From the NCBI RefSeq assembly GCF_001632365.1, contig NW_024468521.1, positions 62,001-126,000 on the forward strand: a DNA stretch of 64,000 nt, written 5' to 3'. The position numbers were made by a program, and so were the translations under genes. Below, piece after piece: positions 39,434 to 50,001 of the stretch; the stretch's first letter is position 1, and every line of letters starts with the position of its first letter. This DNA is from Laetiporus sulphureus 93-53 (lineage: Eukaryota > Basidiomycota > Agaricomycetes > Polyporales > Laetiporaceae). A model generated the notes under the pieces. That model was not told where the DNA came from, made no database searches, and saw only the letters and a program-made list of their open reading frames with translations.

Positions 39434-40042
39434 ATGTCGAGCGAACCGACGGCGAAGCCCACGTCCAGTGAGAATATCATCGCCCAGAAGGTGCGTATTT
39501 GTCCCAGTCGGAGTCGTGCGACAAAACTGAAGCAACATTTATCCATACACTACAGTACGATCGTTGCTGTACGTCTCTTCAAGCTGAGGACATGGATATG
39601 CGCTGATTTTAGATCTGTGCTGCGTCATGCGACATCGTGCGATGGACGAGCAGTGGCGGATCTCCTCGTAAAATCGTGCGTCTCCGAGCGCTTGCCATCT
39701 GTTGATCCTTCTCTAACTGACGCAACATGTACCCTTCTTTTATCGTACTCTTTTCTCTGCACACGCGCACATTGTCGGACCACAGAGGTGTCGGCTTCAG
39801 CGCTGGAGTTATCGCATCCGTGATCCTCTTCCGCCGTGAGTATATCTTCCACTAATCTATTCACAGAGCTATGAGCTAACTATCCCAAAGGGCGCGCATG
39901 GCCTATTGCCCTCGGCACTGGCTTCGGTGCCGGTGCTGCTTACGCGGACTGCGACCGTTCCTTTAACCCTGCACGGATACCGGGAACGCGAGTCATCACG
40001 GCAGAAGAGCTGGCAGCGCTCGCAGCAGGACAAGCGAAGTAG
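39434..40042 (+). CDS. MIC10: MICOS complex subunit Mic10
   Basis: Mic10 shapes crista junctions in the mitochondrial inner membrane by oligomerising through glycine motifs. Exon 1 encodes MSSEPTAKPTSSENIIAQK (39434-39490). Later exons give RAVADLLVKS, then GVGFSAGVIASVILFRR (first helix, glycine-containing), then RAWPIALGTGFGAGAAYADC, whose GTGFGAG is the typical GxGxGxG of helix 2, and RSFNPARIPGTRVITAEELA with the stop at 40040-40042. Length about 95-100 residues fits the family. Odd: exon 1 ends in phase 0, but no acceptor before the RAVADLL segment (about 39640) gives the matching phase; the family Trp-Asp-Arg expected there reads Asp-Gly-Arg. A missed microexon, a non-canonical site or an indel could explain this. 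Confidence 0.8.
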
Positions 40043-40207
40043 GTGGGCGGTTGCAGAAGGATACTTAGGTGGTAAATGGAAGGACGTAACCATTGAGTGA
40101 CGGGCCAACGAGGATGCGTAGGGTCTGCTTAGGGTTCGTAATAGATATCATTCGCGTCTGTCAGGCTGATCCACGTCGCCCATCGACCGATGATGAGCAT
40201 GCTTTGG

Positions 40208-40561
40208 TCATAAGTCGTCTGCCTCTTCCTCCCTCCCACCCGTGCTGCCAACCGCGGCACCTCCTGGATGCATCATCTCAGGAGGCTTGAGTTCAAGGAT
40301 GCGAGCATTCATTTTCTTCGCGGTCTCAGCGGGGTCCTCGCCAGGCTCAAAGCGAGGTACCGTACGCTGCGGTGCTCCGAGTACGAGACGTTTGTAAAGA
40401 ACGACTTCACAAGCAAGGTGCCATGGTTTCGAAGGTCCTATCAGCGCTTGTATGTCATGCCAGGGAACGGACTAGTACATACAGGACGTCGCTACAATGA
40501 CCGGCAGGGTTACCATGATAGTACGCACGCGTCGTGCTTGCGGTGAGAGTGGAGGCGACAT
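40208..40561 (-). CDS. Small two-exon protein, unknown function
   Basis: Reading the minus strand, MSPPLSPQARRVRTIM (ATG at 40559-40561) ends at a GTAACC donor; a 42-nt intron (40472-40513) ends in TACTAG, and the frame continues SVPWHDIQALIGPSKPWHLA, CEVVLYKRLVLGAPQRTVPR, FEPGEDPAETAKKM and NARILELKPPE, closing GGREEEADDL with TGA at 40208-40210. Total about 102 residues, phase 0 junction. The N terminus is basic and the middle reads like a compact folded domain, followed by a short acidic tail. The ratio of structured to low-complexity sequence and the clean splice argue for a real gene. I do not recognise the family; a small organellar protein is one possibility given the basic start. It lies tail to tail with MIC10 and just outside the duplicated unit. 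Confidence 0.6.
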
Positions 40562-40724
40562 GTCGACACTTCTATATCTCAAGAAGCTGTGATGTTAAGT
40601 GGTCAACCCAGCGATAGCGGAAGCTCCTGGCTCGCGAGAGATCACTTTTAAGTTCAGTCAAAGGATGCAGCTGACGCAGTTCAGATGAAGCAGGTTTTGC
40701 GTCTCGTGTCCACAACCACGAAGG

Positions 40725-42367
40725 CCGCGAATTCGGGGCAAGGAACGTTCTGGTGAAACACTCGACGAAGGTGTCGAGAACTCGACGCAATTAAAGCGCC
40801 CGTTCGCCACGTGGTTTCTGACAAGCTAATCCTATTGGCCGCTGCTAGCGACTAATCAATTTACATCTTCTCTTTTCTACCATGTAGTAAGGAAAGCTCT
40901 GCTCCTGACTCCATCCATGAGACAAACTCATGTTTACTTCTAGTGTCAGGTTTGTCCACTCGTGTATGCCCTTACTAAGTTCAGAGAATGTCACACCTGA
41001 AATGCGTGCGTGACGGTATGTTCATTACATTCCGGTGAAAGTGCATGTAAATGTACGATGTTACTGAATGAGAGGGTAGAAGGCTACAACATACTACGTA
41101 TGTGTTCATTTTGTCCGTTCTCTCCGTCTTCCGGCTCATATTGTTACAATTAGCATTGAATGAGACGGTATGTCATTCGAGCCTGTCACGGCAAGTGCTC
41201 ACGTCTCGAAAGTATATGCCAATACCGGCATTTGTGCTATTCAGATGCCGGTCTAGAATGCAAAGTTGACTCCGCCGTGTATTCGGATGGCCGCGAAAAC
41301 ATAGTACAATGATAAAGCTTAACCTCCTCTCGGGAATCACCTTCGACAATCGCGTGATCACTCAGCAGCTTGCATGAATGTTAGATTCACAGGTATGCTT
41401 TTCACTCCTTGCCTTATGCTGCCACTGTGAGATTCATTGTATCTTGAGATGCATCACCTCCACAAGCCCAAGGCCAAACATGCAGAGTGGCATTTTCTTG
41501 GCGGTTTCATTAGTACGCATGCAGAACGCCAGATAGCACACGGTCTCCTGCTATTTTCCAAGCAAACCGCGCATGTAAAACATGGCATAAAGAAGCGACA
41601 CATGCTTGTGTCACAACGTTGGATGCTCCTGCGCAGATCGAGCAGACACAGGAAGTCGCCACTAAGATCAAACTAGTCGCCATCACAAAGCAAACATGGC
41701 ATTATAGCACATTCTTCTATGAAGTCCTGTCGACACGCACTCTTGGGATGGTGCCGGTAATATCTGAGCCACTCCGGTGAGTGGCGGCGACCCGGAAGGG
41801 GTGACAGTGCCGCGCTTTGCCCACAAAACATCAAGCGGATCATGGGAGGAGAAAATAATGAGTAAATCGGTTGAAATGCAAACTTTGCTGCTCGAAATAT
41901 GAAAAACGAGAACGCAGAATAGGACAGCAAGCAATGTGAGAACGATGGAACGGACAAAGGATGGCGGCGAGGACGAAGTATGCGACGCGCACACGTGATC
42001 AACGTGAAGGCAGCCACGTGTTGCACGTCCATTGTTTCACCCAATCGGGAACGCCAATCGCGCGTCGATCTCCGCGCCACACTTGCCACCGAAACTCGTG
42101 TTTCGCTGTCTCACATCCTTTGTCCGCTACTTTCACTGAGCCTTTCGACTCATCTCAACTTTGTGCCGCTCATCACTCGCATCGTTTAGGCGACTCTTCA
42201 CCGATTAGCCCTGCGTGCCGTCGAACACGTTGCCGACATCTCGAGTCAATCGCCTACATTTTGGTCACGGTCAAACCAGATCGCATATTGCATACGCCTC
42301 GTGTTGAAACCGTGCAGGTGGTATATAGAGGTCTCTCAGAGCTGGTAAGCCTTCCAACAATTCGACC
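40725..42367. other. Upstream region of FunK1-A (duplicated, no gene)
   Basis: Shared with the unit 2 region 48135-51233. A minus-strand open frame of 138 codons at 41673-42089 has a counterpart there, but a one-base difference in a run of Gs (at about 41798 here) shifts the frame between copies, so it is not a conserved gene. Confidence 0.6.
42322..42328 (+). promoter_or_regulatory. TATA box of FunK1-A
   Basis: TATATAG about 45 nt before the ATG at 42368; the same box at the same distance is kept in front of the tandem copy (51188-51194). Confidence 0.65.
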
Positions 42368-45300
42368 ATGTCTTCTCGAGCGAGCTCTGTTGACGATATC
42401 CTTCGTTCAGAAAGTGACAACCATCCGTTCTCCAGGTCTCACTCTCAGAGCGTTGGCCCACAGTCTCCTCCACCAGCCTCAGATTTTGACGCTGACGATA
42501 CCGATACCGTCGATATCGGTGACGACGCGTCTTCCTCTGCCAACGGTGAGCTTTTTCTCTCTCTGTGATGAGGTCCACATCTTAAGATAGAACCGCATTA
42601 GAATCTTTGCACTTCCAAGAGACTCAGCCAAGTGTTTCAGACGTCACTCGCGACATCTCTGCACCCTCAACTGCGACTGAGCTCACCGAGGACACAGCAG
42701 TCACCGGTCCATCTCTCGTTAGTCAAGGTCCACCGAAGACTCCTCCGCAGGCCGCCGTCCCACTTGGGTCTCAGCTACCTACCACTCCCCGCGTCCACAA
42801 GGCATCCAGTGCGCAAGTCCATTCTATTACCCCAACGACCGGAGTAGTCAACCTGCAGAAGTATCGCATGGATCTCTGTGAAGAAGTTGACCCTTTTCTG
42901 GGCATTATCGACGATGAGAAGTGGTTGTCGACCTATTCAAGCAAGGTAGATCCATCATCGGCGGTGCGTGCGGAGTTTCCGGAGTTCAGCAACAGCAAGT
43001 TCAATGTGACGGAAGAGAATAAGATGCATGCAGAATTTGTGAGTATTTCGCCGTCACCGTGAGCGATCTTGAGAATGGCTTCTGACGATAGATCAATGTA
43101 GACACGCGTCGCACAGGAGATACTCGACGCCGGTAGTGCTGCAGGTGGAAGAAAGAACAGTGTGCGTACGCTAGTCGTCAAAGATACCGGAAATCACCCG
43201 GATATCGAAGAGAGGAAGAAGCCTGATCTGACGTTCTATCCCAACACACCGGAAGCACGCAAGGCATATGAATTGAGTGAAGATGAGCGGCGCGACGCGA
43301 AGGTGACTCCGGAGGAACGCCGTCAGTACTTGGGCAGAGCGGCTTGGCCTCACGCTTGCGTGTTCGTCGAGTTCAAGGCGGCTGACCACAAGAATCCATT
43401 CGAGAAGCGGAAGGACGAATTTATGCCTCGGGACACTGACGATGCGAGGAATGCGAGAGGACAGATGTACGAGTACGCGACGGCAATCATGAATGCGCAA
43501 CCTCGCACGCATGTGTTCTTCATCAACATTTGGAGGACTCAGGCGACTCTGTTCTATGCTGATCACTCGCAGTTTGTTTGCACGAAGCCCTTCACTTTCA
43601 CCGGCAAGCCGAGCGCTCTGTCGACGTTCCTCTATCACCTCGGACAGATGAACCCGGAGGAACTTGGCTACGATTCTTCCGTCACACTTGCCACCGTCGA
43701 AGAGCTCGCTGCAGTGAAAGACGTTGAAGATCAAATGACGCCGTACCACCAGAAGTGTGTCGCGAGTGCATTCTTCTCCGAGTCAGGGTGGCCTGTCTAC
43801 AAAGTGATCATGCCGGCAGAGCAGGCCGGTTTCAAACAACCACGGGAAGACGGCGATTTTCTCATCGGACGGCCGTTGTACAAGATCTATTCACCTACCG
43901 GCCGGGCTACGAAAGTGTACGCAGCTTACAATATGAAGACCGAGAGGATGGGCACTGTAAAAGACTGTTGGCCGGAGGAATGGGAGGAGGGTGAGCACAC
44001 CAAGTACGAGTGTATTCAGGAGGCCAAGGTACGGTACACTGCAACGTGCCTGTATGGTGGCTATGTAGGCGAGCAGAAGACGAAGACATGCGACGACCTG
44101 AAGCACAGGCGTCCCGTCCGGAGACATTACCGCATCGTACTCAAGGAGCTTGGTCGACCCCTGGATAGCTACACCAGTTCAGGTGAGCTAATTGTTGCGG
44201 GCTTCTGCGTGTTAAAAGGTGAGATGCAAGTCGCATTATCTAATCCATTATGTTCTGATCTTGTGATGGCAGCACACCAAGACGCGTGGAAGAAGTGCGG
44301 CTTGCTACAACGGGACATGAGTCCTTACAATATGGTCTTCGATGAGGTCGATCCCCGAGACCTTCCTGAGGGCGAACAACTTCCATCAATCAGTGCTCTT
44401 TTGATTGATTGGCATCTTGCTAAGTTCAAAGACGAACTCAAAGATGGCGCCAAGCGAGTGGGGCGGTCGGCAAGTCTTTTGTTGTCTCCCTACTGCCCAT
44501 TGTCTCACGTTGTGATTGGTCGTCCAGGGCACATGGCAATTTATCTCCGCACGACTGCTCCGAAATCCGACTGTGCAAAACGAAGTTGCGGATGATCTCG
44601 AGTCTGTCATTCTTATCATGGAATGGATGGCACTGAGGTTCCACCGGCACTCCCTATCACATCGTCAGGAGCGCCTGAAGGTCCATGTCCAGCAATTCTT
44701 TGAATGGCGTGAAAAGGACGATGAGACTTGTCGTGATATCGGCGGCGATGATAAATACCAACAGTGGATATCCGGTAGCAGGAGCTGGCAACCGAAAGGC
44801 ACAATGGATGTGTTCGCCAGATTACTTGACTCTCTTTTGAAGCTCGCACATGATCACTACAGGGCACTCGAGGCTGGTGCATCCCAGCCACCTTCATCAG
44901 CCGAACCAACCTTCGAGTCGCATTTCACTGGGACGGTACCGGACGATTCCGAATCGGATTCTGAGGATGAGAGCCTTCCTGAGCCAGGTCCATCTACTGT
45001 GAAGACAACTGACCTGGGGGCCTTGTCTCTCGCCACGCACGGCAAGATTGTCGCAACTTTCCGGGAAGCGATGAAAAGCCTATCTTCAGTATTTAAAATT
45101 GACAAAATCAGCGACCAGTTCGAAGCTATTGGCATGGCTACAGAGAAGTTCTCTCTGGTGGAGGACACGAAGCAGTCGAGGCAGTTGAAACAGTCGAAGC
45201 AGTCGAAGAAGCGAACAACAAGCGGACAGCAGGAGACAGGACTGCTAAGGAGGAGCACTCGTCTTTCGGCTAAGGCGAGCACCGAAGGAGATCAGGCAGA

Positions 45301-45427
45301 GGGTTCGAGCAAGCCGGTCAAACGCAGGTCAGGCCAGATCGATGGACTGGAGGAGAAGGACGGAGCGAAGCGGCAGGCAACTGGGGTAACTCGGAAAGGC
45401 TCGCGCCTCCGCAAATCTGCAGCCTAG
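42368..45427 (+). CDS. FunK1 fungal-type protein kinase, tandem copy A
   Basis: Five exons close in phase: 42368-42545, 42602-43038, 43102-44218, 44273-44469, 44528-45427 (942 residues). N terminus is Ser/Pro/Asp-rich, then the FunK1 domain: LVVKDTGNHPD, HACVFVEFKAADHKNPFEKR, FLIGRPLYKIYSPTGRATK, a probable beta-3 lysine in TVKDCWPEEW, ATCLYGGYVGEQK, LKELGRPL, catalytic loop LLQRDMSPYN (Gln instead of the usual His) and DFG-equivalent LLIDWHLAKF. After the last intron come GTWQFISARLL, DDLESVILIMEWMALRFH, a charged variable region, and a basic tail with KQSKQSKK repeats and KPVKRRSG. Odd: the last intron (44470-44527) starts with GC (GCAAGT) where copy B has GT; if unspliced, translation stops at about 44595 without the tail. 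Kinase function is inferred; no substrate known. Confidence 0.92.
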
Positions 45428-48134
45428 AGTTTTGGTCGAGTATGGTAGCGCAAAGGTCTTCCTGACGATCTGTTACGGTTTATACGGTAAGTGGACCACG
45501 ATCTTATACATGCTTGTATAGTATTGCTACGGTCGAATTTGGAATGGATTATTCTATTGCATATAACTGTTGCGATGACCTTGAACAACATGTTGGTGGG
45601 CATGCGGCTTCAGTCAGTATACATTGCGATGAACATGAAAGTACTGGCCTGCGAAAACTTATTGTGCCATATTCTCAGACGATCCCATACTGCAAGCGTA
45701 CGGCTGACGTGCCATGCATGCATGCGAGTATAACAAAATATTGCTACAGAAAACATCAAGGTAACCAGAGTATTCCGCCCTCGCCTGCCAGATCCCCATC
45801 ACGTCCACACCCTCGGGTGGGCAGAGAGTTGTCTCGAACCCCGACATAGGTAACAATGCCACCGGTGATGGTCCGTGTGACACGTAGATGCATCTGGGTG
45901 CCCGTGTTCGGAATATCAGCCAAGGCATGTTGCAGTGAGATAATTTATACCGTTGTAACGGCAACGGAAGTTCGATCCATCCCGGGTACGTGTAGCGCAT
46001 ATACACCAACACTTCGATCGCATGACCGCACTCCGGTGTATTCACAAGTTCGTCGTTCACTTCGTCTGATCATGGAACAAAGTGAAGGCTCAGCACTGGC
46101 GAATCACTGGCGTGAGCTAACCTTTGCACGAACCGACGCTGTCATCGTCTTAGAGGGTACATCTCGCTCGTTCCCTCCCGCAAGTTTCAACCCTGAGAAA
46201 TTGAGATTGCACTGCAGAAGGCAAAGCACAAGCATTTCAGCATGAGATTACAAGAATCGCAAGTCGGAGCAATGTGATGTTCACAGAATTACGTCGGATG
46301 AGGGCCGTTGAAGGTCGCATGCGCTGTGTTCCAAGCGAGAGATGCATCGCGCCCTAGCAGACATGAGCAAGCGGTACAGTCTTGGTTTTCCGTTCGCAAC
46401 CTCACTGAGACTAATTGTGATGGGGGAAGGGGAGGAGGTATCGAGCATTCGCGTCGTCCACAATGCGCTGAGCCTGGCCATGGTGATTGCGAAACATCGT
46501 GTCGCTGCAGCGGAGATACCGGTTCTTAGAGGGTGCATACAGGCAGTGTGCCGAATGCCATGTCTGGGGTCGTAAGTTGAGCGCGTGATTCGAATTGATG
46601 GGAACAACTTAATCTGGTTGAGAGAAGGGCGCCCCCCGAGATGGTTGTGTATCCTATATGCAGGAGAGCGGAAGAATCTGGGGACAGAGCGGAAGAATTG
46701 ATTCGTTGTGACATTGTTGTCTGCCTATGCAGCACAGCGTGTCACGAACTGGTGTATAAGTATTTATTGCCTGCAACATGTCGAAAGCATATTTGCACAC
46801 TTATCGATGATCGCCACTGAGGATGACTGTCGAGGGTTGGGTTGGTGCATGGAGTCGGACCCGAGCAGTCGGACGACGTCATCGGTACGAATTGCGTTTC
46901 GGAGCCGTGGAAGCTTCGGAAATGTAAGGATTGTCAGAGAAAAGCAGCTAAACGCTTCCTCAAGACCGAATGTCAGCGCTCTGCAGCAATCGGTACACAA
47001 GCAAACGTTTCACAGCGACGAGAAAACAGCCTGACAAGAGAACCAGAATAAAGGCGGTGAACATTCCGATAAATGCATTATTATGGGCGTATCGTTTTCG
47101 TTATCCATGCCGCCGACCATGCAAGACACCTTGAACTTCCACATACCAAATGCCAGCGCAGCCTCGTTTCAATTCAACATGAGAAATGCGACACAGATCA
47201 TTGACACGCGATCCCAGACGCTCCAGCGGCGGAGTAGACGAAGGTCATCCATGAGCTGGATCAGTTCCCTGGTGCTATGATCGCAGGAGGGGGAAAGTGG
47301 TTAGGGCGACGTAGTTCCTGGACATCCCTGGGCAGGATGGGTGGTGGAATAGGAGTGCTACTGCGCCTCGCCCGAAACTCCTGTTTTCCTGAGTCGAGCG
47401 ATCTGCGAGAACGGATAGTCGCCAGTTGCGTGTATGGCTGGGATGACCTCGCCCGTGCCCGTCACGGAGACGGAGCTCCGGGCGGGCGTGCACAGCGAGG
47501 GGGATGAGGGATCAGCGCTTCAGCGCTCAGCTAGGCAATCCGCAGGGCGCTCTGGCTACACTGATCGAACCGGAATTCTATTGATGTTCGAATGATGGCA
47601 TCCCCGCAAGCCAGCATGCGCACCTTCGTTACAGTCCAAATCGAGGAGGCACGACGGCGACAGATCAGAGGCAGACAAGTCAGCCAGCTGGTTGGGCATG
47701 AGCTGGACGTACCGCCAAAGTCTTGAGCACAGACAAAGCGACGAGACAGAGCACGACAGTCAGCAGTCCGAGCACCTCACTTGCATGATCATGGTTCAGT
47801 CTCGAGAACAATTCGGATCATAGCTGAGCAGCCGTGTTTGGCGCCGCGGATATAGACATCGTCGCAGGCGCTAGCGAGTCTGGGGAAGGCGATCCAAGCT
47901 ACAGCGGCATCGATCAGCATCTTAGTGCGCACGTCGAGTGATGCGTCGTGGAGGATGTTCAGGGTCCTCGCATTACAGCGCCGGGCCGCCCGTCGGAAGA
48001 CGACCCCGTAGCTCTCTCCCCGATCGACTCGGAGCATGTACACGACTTTCGGTTTCCAAACAACCGGTAGCTTCTCCGCAAGGGACAGCTTAGAGACCCA
48101 ATCGGACGTGGTGAATTGCGGCCGAGGACGTGCT
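45428..48134. other. Downstream region of FunK1-A (no supported gene)
   Basis: Parts at 45480-46050 and 47085-48130 match unit 2 (54360-54930 and 54930-56005) with scattered indels. Open frames here, including a 156-codon minus-strand frame at 47789-48259, are not maintained in the other copy. About 46060-47080 has no counterpart in unit 2 and no recognisable content. Confidence 0.55.
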
Positions 48135-48282
48135 CCGCGAAGTCGGGGCAAGGAACGATCTGGTGAAACACTCGACTCGGAGCAGTTGCAGGAATGAGCA
48201 ACCGTGTGGCAGCGTGTGGCCGGGAAAAGCTCGATGCAATGAAAGCGCCGGTTTGCCACGTGGTTTCGTAACTGGCAAGCTA

Positions 48283-48950
48283 CAGTCGTGGACAGCCAAA
48301 CACGACAATTTTAAGAAACATTTCAAAAATGTCCGATATGTATCAGAATCGATCCGGATTGATGAGAGGGTGTCTGTAAATAAATTTGAGGCAAATCTGT
48401 CGAACCGTTTGCCCACAAAAGGTGATTTCCGAACCAAAAACCCCCAAAAATTGGCCGAACCCCAAAAAGAGGCCTAAAAATCACGTAAAATGTGCCAATC
48501 GACTCCTTTTGAGTTCCTGTACATCATTCCGTTAAAAATTTGCCAAAACTAACGATGGAAATTCAGCAAATAATTACGCAAGTTGCACATCGGGAGTTTT
48601 GTCATTTAATCCGGGACAAAAGTACAGACAAAATTTGAATTGACCAATGAGATTTGCTACAATAGTACTTTTGTCCCAGATTAAATGACAAGACTCGGCC
48701 ATTGTGACTTGAGCTCAAGACCAACAAATCCTACATGGTACCTGATCTGTATGTTTGTGGCTGAAAAAATTCTGATTTTTGCCTAAAAATTTGGCAGATG
48801 CCAAAAATGCATGGGAAAAATACAATGAAAGCGTTTTTGGACGTTTCTCGACACTTTGAGTCTGTATCTGCACTCAAAACCGGAAAGTCACGAGCCGTTC
48901 GGGCGGAATAAATTGATTTTATTTTTGTCGTGTTTGGTTGTCCACAACTG
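48283..48950. mobile_element. Non-autonomous DNA transposon, TA target site (Tc1/mariner-like MITE)
   Basis: 668 bp with terminal inverted repeats CAGTCGTGGACAGCCAAACA and, read from the right end inward, CAGTTGTGGACAACCAAACA; both continue with CGACAA. TA dinucleotides (48281-48282 and 48951-48952) flank it as target duplication. The matching place in unit 1 (about 40829) has no insert. No open frame for a transposase. The TA duplication and CAG-type ends point to the Tc1/mariner superfamily; the assignment is inferred. Confidence 0.85.
48599..48691. repeat. Internal inverted repeat nested in the TA element
   Basis: Two 27-nt arms (48599-48625 and 48665-48691) pair with one mismatch, 39 nt apart. 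Arms read TTGTCATTTAATCYGGGACA then AAAGTAC. It may be a smaller element nested in the larger one or a structural part of it; no clear target duplication. Confidence 0.8.
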
Positions 48951-49212
48951 TACTCCTAATAGTCACGGCCGCTGCTATCGACTAATCAGTCTACATGTTC
49001 TCTTCTCTACCACATAGTAAAGAAAGCTCTGCCCCTGAGTCCATTCGAGACAAACTCATGTTTACTTCTAGGAACAGACCGCTGTGGTCAATCTTAGCCG
49101 CTTCAGGTTCAATGTCCACTCGTGTATGCCGTTACTAAATTCAGAGAAGGTCACACCTGAAATGTGCATGTGATGGTATATTCATTACATTTCGGTGAAA
49201 GTGCATGTAAAT

Positions 49213-49997
49213 TCACTGCAGACACGAAGCGATTTGCACACGTGGCAAATGCTTAGCAAATGTGTACAGGTTTTTTGCCTTTGTGATCTCGATTTGCTAC
49301 GGTTCCTTCCCACATTCCATATTAAGTATTTGCATATAATATTTTAGAGGAAGAAATTTAATTTATATATTTTAAAAAATGACACCATTTTCAAACTCAC
49401 CAAGGACATTTGAAATTTGAATGCCGTTGAATGTTATACATACGTTTTTGAATTCCAAAACATCGCACATATAAAAATGCCCAATAGCAAATAAATTTAA
49501 ATTTTGAGTGCTGTTGAATGTAATCATACATTTTTGAATATAAAACCATCTCATATATAAAATACCCAGTAGCAGATGAAGGTGACCTTCATAGTAATCT
49601 TGGTACGGAGCGAGACATATGAAGGTCACCTTCATCTGCTACTGGGTATTTTATATATGAGATGGTTTTATATTCAAAAATGTATGATTACATTCAACAG
49701 CACTCAAAATTTAAATTTATTTGCTATTGGGCATTTTTATATGTGCGATGTTTTGGAATTCAAAAACGTATGTATAACATTCAACGGCATTCAAATTTCA
49801 AATGTCCTTGGTGAGTTTGAAAATGGTGTCATTTTTTAAAATATATAAATTAAATTTCTTCCTCTAAAATATTACATGCAAATACTTAATATGGAATGTG
49901 GGAAGGAACCGTAGCAAATCGAGATCACAAAGGCAAAAAACCTGTACACATTTGCTAAGCATTTGCCACGTGCGCAAATCGCTTCGTGTCTGCGGTG
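49213..49997. mobile_element. Foldback (long inverted repeat) element
   Basis: About 785 bp made almost entirely of two ~375-bp arms, near-identical inverted copies, around a ~26-bp centre near 49593-49618. The ends read CACTGCAGACACGAAGCG (left) and, inward from the right, CACCGCAGACACGAAGCG. AAAT (49209-49212 and 49998-50001) flanks it as a 4-bp target duplication; unit 1 keeps the empty site GTAAATGTAC at about 41049-41058. Arms are AT-rich with no transposase. Identical 87-codon frames on opposite strands are only a result of the palindrome. Confidence 0.9.
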
Positions 49998-50001
49998 AAA
50001 T

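Larger units (their letters stand above)
40725..48134. repeat. Tandem segmental duplication, unit 1
   Basis: Direct repeat with 48135-56005. Matching landmarks: CGGGGCAAGGAACG near both left ends; the CACTCGTGTATGCC and AATACCGGCATT segments; the whole FunK1 gene; a block ending CGGCCGAGGACG at each right end. This unit lacks the two DNA elements found in unit 2, and has an extra ~1 kb at about 46060-47080. Confidence 0.9.

Noticed and set aside
41673..42089. Minus-strand 138-codon frame before FunK1-A, with a counterpart before FunK1-B (50490-50981)
   Set aside because: A one-base difference in a G run shifts the frame between copies, so the protein is not conserved; composition is not protein-like.
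45659..46060. Minus-strand 133-codon frame after FunK1-A
   Set aside because: The counterpart in unit 2 is broken by several indels; likely chance open frame in a duplicated noncoding stretch.
47789..48259. Minus-strand 156-codon frame after FunK1-A
   Set aside because: The matching stretch in unit 2 (about 55660-55925) has indels and a different frame; no known domain.
49372..49839. Two identical 87-codon frames on opposite strands (49372-49635 minus, 49576-49839 plus)
   Set aside because: They are the two arms of the palindromic foldback element; identity follows from the inverted repeat and no protein family is recognisable.
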